Shown one piece after another: positions 57,570-64,000 of a DNA stretch of 64,000 bases. The stretch's first letter is position 1; every line of letters starts with the position of its first letter. The notes beneath the pieces are model-generated. The model saw nothing but the letters and a program-made list of their open reading frames with translations. It was not told the origin of the DNA and did no database searches. The DNA lies in the NCBI GenBank assembly GCA_018971625.1, contig JAGXAJ010000004.1:1-64000 (forward strand). Reading direction: 5' to 3'. Origin of the DNA: Pseudomonadota bacterium. Its GTDB lineage: Bacteria > Pseudomonadota > Alphaproteobacteria > Rhizobiales > Xanthobacteraceae. The translations under genes were made by a program, and so were the position numbers.

Positions 57570-58268
57570 TCAGCCTCGGGTCGCCTGAGGTCTGTCTCGA
57601 CGCAGCAATTCAGCGGCCAGCGTCCGGGTCACCGGGCGGCCCAGCCGCAGCGCCTCGCTATCCAGCAGTTCCACCGTCTGCCGCGCGGCGACAACCGATC
57701 GCTCGATGCGGGCCGCGAGAAAGCCGACCACGCTCTCGTCAACCGCCATCTGGCGGTCGGCGCAGAATTTCACGATCAACGCCCGGAACAGCCGATCGTC
57801 GGGCGGCGACAGCTCGATCGCCGGTATCGCGCGAAGGCGAGACTTGAGATCGCGCAGTTCGATGTTGAGGGAAGCTATCGGCACGCGCGCGGTGATTAGC
57901 ACCGATGCGGCGTCTTCGCGCGCGAGGTTCAGCAGATGGAAAAGCGCGCGTTCGTCGAATTCCGCAGATTTCAGGTCCTCGACTACCAGCGCTCCCGTGG
58001 CGAGCTGGCGCGGTACTTCTGCGGCGGTAAGGACGTGCGCGCTGGTGGAGCGGGCGCCGGTCTGTTCGGCCCAGATTGCCGCGAGGTGGCTCTTGCCGGA
58101 ACCTTCGGGGCCGACCAGCAGCATCACGGGGTTAGGCCAATCGGGCCAGCTATCGACCAGCGCCAGCCCCGCGGCATTGGCTGGTCCTTCGAGAAAATTG
58201 TCGCGGGAAAGGCTTTCGGCGTGCGGCAACGCGAAGGCGAGCTGACGAGGTTGAACGCGGCTTGCCAC
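57570..58268 (-). CDS. hda: DnaA regulatory inactivator Hda (HdaA)
   Basis: DnaA-related protein that, with the sliding clamp, turns off initiator DnaA after firing. It has 232 residues. The N-terminal RQLAFALPHAES is the clamp-binding type of segment (QLAFALP). The P-loop is LLVGPEGSGKSHLAAIWAEQ, followed by ALVVEDLKSAEFDERALFHL and the sensor region ARVPIASLNIELRDLKSRLR. It lies between the phosphatidyltransferase and ppk genes, the usual order in this group. Confidence 0.9.
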   Translation of the reverse strand: MASRVQPRQLAFALPHAESLSRDNFLEGPANAAGLALVDSWPDWPNPVMLLVGPEGSGKSHLAAIWAEQTGARSTSAHVLTAAEVPRQLATGALVVEDLKSAEFDERALFHLLNLAREDAASVLITARVPIASLNIELRDLKSRLRAIPAIELSPPDDRLFRALIVKFCADRQMAVDESVVGFLAARIERSVVAARQTVELLDSEALRLGRPVTRTLAAELLRRDRPQATRG

Positions 58269-58316
58269 GCAATCACTCCATGCCGGACAATGCCGGCGCC
58301 GCTAGCGGTCAGAAGT

Positions 58317-58859
58317 TCAACGGGTTTCGATCGTACTCATGTGCCGCGCCCATTCCACGAGATAGAAGGAGACCGACGTCAATGTAAAGATCGTAATGAG
58401 GACCATCAGCACCTGGTCGTAGGGTGCGATATTGAAGCCGAAGCCGACCGAGCCCAGCACCAGTGCGGCGAACGCTACCTGGGTGGCGGTGTTGAGTTTC
58501 GACACCATCAGCGGTTTCATCGCGACTGGCTTGCCGAACAGCCATGACACGATCACCGCGCCGACGATCATGATGTCGCGCGAAACCACCAGGATGACGA
58601 TCCAGCGCGGCAACTCGCCCGAGATCCCGAGCGCCACATAGATCGACACCAGAAGCGCCTTGTCGGCCAGCGGATCGAGCAAGGCGCCCAGTTCGCTGGT
58701 CATGTTGAAGCGTTTGGCCAGAAAGCCGTCGACCGCGTCGCTGACGCCCGCGACGACGAAGATCGCAAACGCGATCTCCATCTGGTTGGAGGCGATCGCC
58801 CAGACAATGAACGGGACCAAAAGAATGCGGCCCAGCGTAATGATATTCGGAATACTCAC
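58317..58859 (-). CDS. CDP-alcohol phosphatidyltransferase family protein (PgsA-like)
   Basis: About 180 residues with five to six membrane helices; transfers a phosphatidyl group from CDP-diacylglycerol to an alcohol. It starts with GTG as VSIPNIITLGRILLVPFIVW, with GGGAAG upstream; the frame is open to 58970. The catalytic motif DAVDGFLAKRFNMTSELGAL followed by LDPLADK fits D-x2-DG-x2-A(K)-x8-G-x3-D-x3-D, with Lys where Arg is usual. It is possibly phosphatidylglycerophosphate synthase. Confidence 0.85.
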   Translation of the reverse strand: MSIPNIITLGRILLVPFIVWAIASNQMEIAFAIFVVAGVSDAVDGFLAKRFNMTSELGALLDPLADKALLVSIYVALGISGELPRWIVILVVSRDIMIVGAVIVSWLFGKPVAMKPLMVSKLNTATQVAFAALVLGSVGFGFNIAPYDQVLMVLITIFTLTSVSFYLVEWARHMSTIETR

Positions 58860-59016
58860 GCGGCGCTTCCCGGCCACTACCGGCCTGATTTCGCTAAAGA
58901 TCCTGCCCTTTGGTCGAGCTGGTTCCTGTTGTACATAGTACAGGCGGGCGCGGCTGGCGAGCCATTGCACGGCGGCGGATTCGGACGTAACCAGCCGCCA
59001 TCATCTGGAATCGGGC

Positions 59017-60090
59017 ATGACCGACGGTAAAAATGGCCTCACTTACGCGGATTCGGGCGTCGACATCGATGCAGGCAATCGCCTGGTCGACCTGATCAAG
59101 CCGCTGGTTCGTGCCACCGCACGTCCCGGCGCCGCCGCCGAGATCGGCGGATTCGGCGGCCTGTTCGACCTCAAGGCCGCCGGCTTTACCGATCCGGTGC
59201 TGGTCGCGGCCACCGATGGCGTCGGCACCAAGCTCAAGATCGCGGTCGAGACCGGCCTGCATGACAGCATCGGCATCGATCTGGTGGCGATGTCGGTCAA
59301 CGATCTCGTGGTGCAGGGCGCCGAGCCGCTTTTCTTCCTGGACTATTTCGCCTGCGGCAAGCTCGACCCGGAAGCCGCGGCTGCGATCGTGGCCGGCATC
59401 GCCGAAGGCTGCCGGGAATCCGGTTGTGCGCTGATCGGTGGCGAGACCGCTGAAATGCCCGGACTGTACAGGGACGGTGATTACGACCTCGGCGGCTTTG
59501 CGGTCGGTGCCGCTGAACGCGGCGCGTTGTTGCCTCGGCCCGATATCGACGCCGGCGACGCGGTGATCGGGCTGGCCTCGTCGGGCGTACATTGCAACGG
59601 CTTCTCGCTGGTGCGCAAGATCGTCGAACAGTCGCGGGTTGCCTACGACGCGCCGGCGCCGTTCTCGCCGGTCATGACCTTGGGCGGCGCTCTGCTGGCG
59701 CCGACAAGACTTTATGTGCGCTCCTGCCTGCGTGCGATCCGCGAGACCAGCGCTGTCAAGGGGCTCGCCCACATTACCGGCGGCGGCTTCACCGACAACA
59801 TCCCGCGCGTGCTGCCGAAGCATCTCGGCGTCGGCATCGATCTGGCGCGTTTGCCGGTGCTGCCGGTGTTCAAATGGCTGGCGGAGCAGGGCAGCATCAC
59901 CGAACCCGAATTGCTGCGCACCTTCAATTGTGGCATCGGCATGATCGTGATCGTGAAACCCGACGCCATCGACCGGGTCAGCGACGTTTTCAAGCAAAAC
60001 GGCGAGACCGTTACGCCGTTGGGCGAGGTGATCAAGGTCGAAGGCGAACACCGCGTGGTCTATAACGGCCATCTCGATCTGGCGCAGTGA
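59017..60090 (+). CDS. purM: Phosphoribosylformylglycinamidine cyclo-ligase (AIR synthetase)
   Basis: Fifth step of purine synthesis. It has 357 residues. [20 protein letters not shown] and [20 protein letters not shown] are the signature N-terminal segments; [14 protein letters not shown] and [16 protein letters not shown] are conserved ATP and substrate regions. It is five bases upstream of purN, with which it forms an operon. Confidence 0.97.
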   Translation: MTDGKNGLTYADSGVDIDAGNRLVDLIKPLVRATARPGAAAEIGGFGGLFDLKAAGFTDPVLVAATDGVGTKLKIAVETGLHDSIGIDLVAMSVNDLVVQGAEPLFFLDYFACGKLDPEAAAAIVAGIAEGCRESGCALIGGETAEMPGLYRDGDYDLGGFAVGAAERGALLPRPDIDAGDAVIGLASSGVHCNGFSLVRKIVEQSRVAYDAPAPFSPVMTLGGALLAPTRLYVRSCLRAIRETSAVKGLAHITGGGFTDNIPRVLPKHLGVGIDLARLPVLPVFKWLAEQGSITEPELLRTFNCGIGMIVIVKPDAIDRVSDVFKQNGETVTPLGEVIKVEGEHRVVYNGHLDLAQ

Positions 60091-60094
60091 AGCG

Positions 60095-60748
60095 ATGAAA
60101 CGCCGTGTCGCCATTCTGATTTCGGGACGCGGATCGAACATGGCTGCGCTGATCCAGGCCGCCAGCGCGCAGGATTTCCCGGCCGAAATCGCCGTCGTGA
60201 TTTCCAACCGCGCGGACGCTGGCGGGCTGGCGCTCGCGGTCCGGAACGGCGTTGCCACCGCCATCATCGAGAGCAAGCCGTTCGGTCAGGATCGTGCGGC
60301 GTTCGAGACGCAGGTGCAGTCGGCGCTGGACGAGCACCGAGTCGAGCTGATTTGCCTGGCCGGTTTCATGCGGTTGTTGACCGCCGAATTCGTGCAGCGC
60401 TGGTACGGCCGGATGCTCAACATCCATCCCTCGTTGCTGCCTTCATTTCCAGGAATAGATCCCGCGCGTCAGGCTTTGGAAGCCGGCGTGAAAATTTCCG
60501 GCGCCACCGTGCATTTCGTCATTCCGGAAACCGACGCCGGGCCGATTGTGATGCAGGGCGCCGTTCAGGTTGCTGACGACGACACGCCCGAGACGCTTGC
60601 GGCGCGGATCCTCAAGGTCGAGCACCGCATCTATCCCGATGCATTGAGACTGCTAGCCGGCGGTGGCATCCGGGTCGCAGGCAATGTCTGCCAAACCACG
60701 GGCAGTATCGATCTCGGCGGTCGCCTGATCTCGCCCGCGCTGCGATAG
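60095..60748 (+). CDS. purN: Phosphoribosylglycinamide formyltransferase
   Basis: Transfers a formyl group from 10-formyl-THF to GAR. It has 217 residues. VAILISGRGSNMAALIQAAS opens the protein. The catalytic Asn, His and Asp lie in MLNIHPSLLPSFPGIDPAR and HFVIPETDAGPIVMQGAV. It ends one base before the stop of a convergent barrel gene. Confidence 0.96.
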   Translation: MKRRVAILISGRGSNMAALIQAASAQDFPAEIAVVISNRADAGGLALAVRNGVATAIIESKPFGQDRAAFETQVQSALDEHRVELICLAGFMRLLTAEFVQRWYGRMLNIHPSLLPSFPGIDPARQALEAGVKISGATVHFVIPETDAGPIVMQGAVQVADDDTPETLAARILKVEHRIYPDALRLLAGGGIRVAGNVCQTTGSIDLGGRLISPALR

Positions 60749-60749
60749 C

Positions 60750-61574
60750 TCAGTATCTCGCGACCACCGGTCCCCCAAAGCGGTAATTGACACCGATGCG
60801 CGCGACCCAGCCGTTGATTTCGAAACGGGTTCCGTCGGTGAAGGTGTTGATGGGTGGCACCGACGTTCCAATCGAGCTCACGCTTCCGAGATCGTAATAG
60901 AGGCCTTCGAGCTTGGCGCTCCATTGCGGGGCAAAGCCCCATTCGATACCGCCACCCGCGGTCCAGCCGCCGCGAGTCGAACTGACCGAGGACGGGAAAC
61001 CATTAACGGGACCTGCATAGTTGGCCGAAGCCTGCACGCCGCCGAAGGCTGCGCCGCCCGTGACATAGAACAACGCTGCCCCGCTCGTGACACCGAGGCG
61101 ACCGCGCACCGTCGAGAACCAATCCAGCCGAGCCGTATCGGTGACAGTGATGGAGGGAGTGACGCCTCCGCCGACCACCGGAAACACGCCCGAGGTCCCG
61201 GCGGAGCCTCTCAAGCCCGTCCCGTCGATGTCGCCCTCCAGGCCAAACACCCAACGGCCGCTTTGCCAGTTGTAGCCGGCCTGCACGCCGCCGAGAACAC
61301 CAGTGTCATTGAGACCTAGATCGGGCACCAGCTCGCAACCCGTTCCGGAAGCGACACCGGCGGGGCTGGTACACTGGTGGATGGCATTGCCGCCGAAGCC
61401 AATCGCTCCCACGTTTCCGCCGACATAGAAACCCGTCCAGGTGTAGACTTCCGGCACCATTGGCGGAGCCTTGGTGTAGGGGCGCGCGGCGAGGTCAGCG
61501 GCCGATGCCGCGCCGATGCTTAGCATCGTGCCAACTGCAACAGCGGCGGTCATTTTCAATTTCGAATTTCGCAT
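60750..61574 (-). CDS. Outer-membrane beta-barrel protein, paralogue of the 13.4-14.3 kb gene
   Basis: A 274-residue exported protein, signal ending GAASAADLAA. The mature start RPYTKAPPMVPEVYTWTGFY and the end GVNYRFGGPVVARY are nearly the same as in the other barrel, so both belong to one family of Omp25-like eight-stranded barrels. Middle strands show FYVTGGAAFGGVQASANY. GGGGG upstream supports the start. It is convergent with purN with one base between. Confidence 0.9.
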   Translation of the reverse strand: MRNSKLKMTAAVAVGTMLSIGAASAADLAARPYTKAPPMVPEVYTWTGFYVGGNVGAIGFGGNAIHQCTSPAGVASGTGCELVPDLGLNDTGVLGGVQAGYNWQSGRWVFGLEGDIDGTGLRGSAGTSGVFPVVGGGVTPSITVTDTARLDWFSTVRGRLGVTSGAALFYVTGGAAFGGVQASANYAGPVNGFPSSVSSTRGGWTAGGGIEWGFAPQWSAKLEGLYYDLGSVSSIGTSVPPINTFTDGTRFEINGWVARIGVNYRFGGPVVARY

Positions 61575-61881
61575 CGTGCCCCCAACAACGTCAATTTGGA
61601 CTCGGAAAAAGCTGGGTGCAATCTACCTGAAAAGCCATCGTCAGTTGGTTCTGATTAGGCGGGTCGGCCTGTTTCATGTCGGACCGTTGCAAAAATAGCT
61701 CAGTTCAGAACTCCGCTGTGGAGAAGTCCAAATCCGCGTCGCCTTGCTGCGTGGCCAGAAAGAACGCATTCCTCCACTTCGCCCGAAAACGCATCATGGA
61801 CTTTTTATTATTCGGGCCAAAGAAAATCCCCGGCGCGAGCCGGGGAGCACGTTACGTCGGCTTGCGCGGATCGTGAGGAAG
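61575..61881. other. Intergenic region between barrel gene and cspA
   Basis: About 300 bases, downstream of cspA and upstream of the barrel gene (both minus strand). It holds the cspA terminator (61818-61845). Otherwise no gene is supported. Confidence 0.5.
61818..61845 (-). terminator. Rho-independent terminator of cspA
   Basis: On the minus strand CCCCGGC and GCCGGGG form a seven-base-pair stem around TCGC, followed by ATTTTCTTT. It lies about 40 bases after the cspA stop. Confidence 0.75.
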
Positions 61882-62085
61882 TCAGGATACCTTCAGGTTC
61901 TCCGCGGAGGTCTTGCCGCGGTTTTCCACAAGGTCATATTCCACGACCTGATTTTCGTTGAGGGTCGAGAGTCCCGCGCGCTCGACAGCGGAGATATGAA
62001 CAAAGACGTCCTTATCGCCGATGGCGGGCTTGATGAACCCATAACCCTTGGTCGGGTTGAACCACTTGACGGTGCCCTTCTGCAT
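61882..62085 (-). CDS. Cold-shock protein, CspA family
   Basis: A 67-residue single cold-shock domain that binds single-stranded RNA. RNP1 is KGYGFIKP and RNP2 is VFVHIS; it starts MQKGTVKWFNPTKGYGF. The frame is open upstream without similarity. It has its own terminator. Most alphaproteobacteria have several paralogues, so no letter is assigned. Confidence 0.95.
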   Translation of the reverse strand: MQKGTVKWFNPTKGYGFIKPAIGDKDVFVHISAVERAGLSTLNENQVVEYDLVENRGKTSAENLKVS

Positions 62086-62465
62086 CGTCTGTCTCCCAAA
62101 GTTTCTAGACGTAAAAAAGACGCGGCCACGTTTTCCACGTGCCACGCCACAAACGGGCTTACCGAGGTCCTGCTCAATTTCCTGGTCGCGAAACGCACAG
62201 TCGAACGGCCTGAATCCGATTGTGCCCGATATTGCAACACGAATTTTGCTGGTTAGCAAGCTTTTGTCGCAGGCTCCGCAATCGTTCGGTATCAGGTTCG
62301 CGTGTTTTCGACCTGTGGCAGCAGAACAACAATGTCCGGCAATCAACCTGGCACGGGAGGCGGCACCGATTGACGCTCCGCAAGAACTGGGAGCAAATCG
62401 GTCACGTCCGATAGATATTTTGCTAATTTTTTTGCCGGGCTGCGCTCCTCGCAGGAATGATATTG
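62086..62465. other. Divergent region between cspA and the autotransporter-type gene
   Basis: About 380 bases with promoters for both genes and probably a long cspA leader, usual for cold-shock genes. AT-richer patches occur at 62220-62260 and 62412-62435. No gene or clear promoter consensus can be named. Confidence 0.5.
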
Positions 62466-63617
62466 ATGCGCTGCTCATTGCGACCTTCATGGGCGGGAAA
62501 AACCGGCAACGGCCGACGATGGATCGCGGCGCCCATGGTCGCTGTCGCGCTCGGCATCGTGTTCGTCGTGACATTGGCGTCGACCGCTGCGCAGGCCCAG
62601 GTCGCGGGTCCGGGACCCGCGCCGACGCCCGCGCCACCAACGCCAACCCCGAGTTCGGTCGATTCCACCTTGGCGGCGGGAGCGGCGGTAACCGATCTCG
62701 GCAGCAGCTTCCTTGAGCGGCTCGGAAACCAGGCCTCACATGGCTTCGGTAACACGCTGCGCAACAATCCGGGCGGCGGTGGCGCTTCGGAAGCGACCGA
62801 TACGCCGCTGCGTTTGCGCACCTGGGGCGAGGCCTACGGCATTTCGGCCACAACGTCAGCGCAAGGTGCATTCGTCGGCGATCACCGCCAGACCTATGGC
62901 GGCGTTGCGGGCCTCGGCGCGACGCTTGCGCCGGGCGTCAATATCGGTCTTTCGATCGACCAGAGCCGAACCGCCATTGACGTTCCACTGGCGCTGCAGT
63001 CGGCGTCGCTTGACCTCACTCAGTTCGGCTTCAACGCCTCGGTGGACAAAGGGCCATGGACCTGGGCCGCGGCGCTGGTCCATGGCGTAGGCAACATCAA
63101 TTCCAGCCGCGACACCGGCTTTGGCCTGGCGACCGCCGGCTATACCGGACGGATCGATGGCGCGCTCACCGAACTCAGCTATTACTGGAATCTGGATCAG
63201 AGCCGCATCGTGCCGAAGGCCGCGTTCGAATATGTGCACGCCTCGACCGGCGCGTTTCAGGAAGCAGGCGGTCTCGATCCGGTGATGACGAGCGGTACGA
63301 CGGTCGATCGCTCGCGGATTCTGCTGGGCGCCGAGATCGGACACTACTGGATCTTCGACCAGAAGATTCTTGATCTGTCTGCCTATGGCAAATTCGTCGA
63401 CAATGTCGCGCAGAATTTTGGCTCGGTTCTGGTCAGTCTCGGCCCCGAGAGCATCACCCTGCAGGGCATCGGCGAGAGCCAGTATGGTGCCGACGTCGGT
63501 GCTGCCGCCTCGCTCAGCCTGACCAATCAATGGCGTGTCTACGCCAATTACGACGGCAAGCTCCGCGCCAACATGCAGCAGCATCAGGGCACTGTCGGTG
63601 TCGAGTACAAATGGTAG
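62466..63617 (+). CDS. Autotransporter-type outer-membrane beta-barrel protein without passenger
   Basis: A 383-residue exported protein; the signal segment is VALGIVFVVTLASTAAQAQ near residues 27-45. About 75 residues of Pro/Thr- and Gly-rich sequence are followed by a barrel domain from about LRTWGEAYGISATTSAQGAF to the end TVGVEYKW, with a terminal aromatic. The barrel has the spacing of an autotransporter beta domain, but no repeat-rich passenger is present. The ATG at 62466 is nine bases behind AGGA; ATG 62457 abuts it and is unlikely. Confidence 0.8.
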   Translation: MRCSLRPSWAGKTGNGRRWIAAPMVAVALGIVFVVTLASTAAQAQVAGPGPAPTPAPPTPTPSSVDSTLAAGAAVTDLGSSFLERLGNQASHGFGNTLRNNPGGGGASEATDTPLRLRTWGEAYGISATTSAQGAFVGDHRQTYGGVAGLGATLAPGVNIGLSIDQSRTAIDVPLALQSASLDLTQFGFNASVDKGPWTWAAALVHGVGNINSSRDTGFGLATAGYTGRIDGALTELSYYWNLDQSRIVPKAAFEYVHASTGAFQEAGGLDPVMTSGTTVDRSRILLGAEIGHYWIFDQKILDLSAYGKFVDNVAQNFGSVLVSLGPESITLQGIGESQYGADVGAAASLSLTNQWRVYANYDGKLRANMQQHQGTVGVEYKW

Positions 63618-63730
63618 CGGAGAATGCTTCCGTTGTTTGGCGACAGCTCACAGTAGCATCTGACGCCGCCAGCCTTAAACGATATCGTGCCAGTTCATAG
63701 GGAATAGGGGCGGCTCTGGCCGTCAGGAAA

Positions 63731-64000
63731 TCAGCTCCGATCGACCCGGATGACGCGGCCTTTCTCGACCGCGAGCGCGAGCTTGCCATGCTTTAGCGCA
63801 AGGGCTGCTTCGCCAAACAGTTCGCGACGCCAGCCGTGCAGCGCGCCGACATCGGCATTATCGTCGGCCGCGATCTGTTCCAGATCGTCCACGGTCGCGA
63901 TTACCTTGCTGGCGACGGCGTGTCGCTCGGACGTCATTCGCAGCAGTACTTTCAGAAGCTCGACCGTCGCAGCCCCGTTGGAATTGCCGCGCGGCTTTTC
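63731..64000 (-). CDS. rnd: Ribonuclease D, C-terminal part (5' end outside window)
   Basis: Only the last about 89 residues are inside the window; the frame runs out at base 64000. [20 protein letters not shown] and [20 protein letters not shown], then [12 protein letters not shown] are the HRDC-type C-terminal region of RNase D, a 3'-5' exonuclease of tRNA maturation. The ATG at 63937 is internal. Confidence 0.82.
   Translation of the reverse strand, partial: EKPRGNSNGAATVELLKVLLRMTSERHAVASKVIATVDDLEQIAADDNADVGALHGWRRELFGEAALALKHGKLALAVEKGRVIRVDRS

Overview
The window reads as a core chromosomal segment of an alphaproteobacterium of the Bradyrhizobium / Rhodopseudomonas / Nitrobacter group. 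The evidence is high GC, Bradyrhizobiaceae-type gene orders (cvpA-purF, rpsF-rpsR-DUF2232-rplI, lptF-lptG-lptD-surA-pdxA-rsmA, pgsA-hda-ppk-ppx), small outer-membrane barrels ending in PVVARY, and a short dispersed repeat of a kind I associate with Bradyrhizobium. No rRNA, tRNA, CRISPR array, insertion sequence or prophage is visible, and there is no obvious foreign island.

Layout. 1-3.6 kb: two branched-chain amino acid ABC permeases (the first cut by the window edge), then a PhoU-like protein and a Pit phosphate transporter. 3.7-12 kb: RF3, a secreted protein, NnrU, PanB, a gene-free stretch with RNA-like structure, then a YfgM-like protein, a lipoprotein, Der and an MFS exporter. 12-23 kb: AraC regulator, outer-membrane barrel, SDR, PurF, CvpA, RadA, a truncated TauE-like gene, alanine racemase and DnaB. 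23-31 kb: cyclopropane fatty acid synthase, a secreted protein with a c-type haem motif, and the S6-S18-DUF2232-L9 operon. 29-36 kb: fatty acid synthesis (fabD, fabG, acpP, fabF), then mltG, yicC and gmk. 36-46 kb: an envelope protein, a zinc alcohol dehydrogenase, and the LPS export/assembly set with pdxA and rsmA. 46-53 kb: PepA, DNA polymerase III chi, a lipoprotein, an ABC-F ATPase, Ndk and a TerC-family protein. 53-59 kb: polyphosphate metabolism (ppx, ppk) with hda and a CDP-alcohol phosphatidyltransferase. 59-64 kb: purM-purN, a second barrel, CspA, an autotransporter-type barrel and the 3' end of RNase D.

The genes are mostly housekeeping: purine synthesis (purF, purM, purN), envelope building (fab, lpt, mltG, cfa, alr), translation (S6, S18, L9, RF3, Der, RsmA, ABC-F) and replication (dnaB, hda, holC, radA). 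I did not find a clear new multi-gene system. The most informative non-obvious signals are a self-complementary rpsF leader that hides the S6 ribosome binding site, an unassigned structured intergenic stretch near 7.7 kb, a bipartite palindromic repeat in three full copies and one half copy, a TauE-like fragment lying in frame behind the alr stop codon, and several small or secreted proteins of unknown role.
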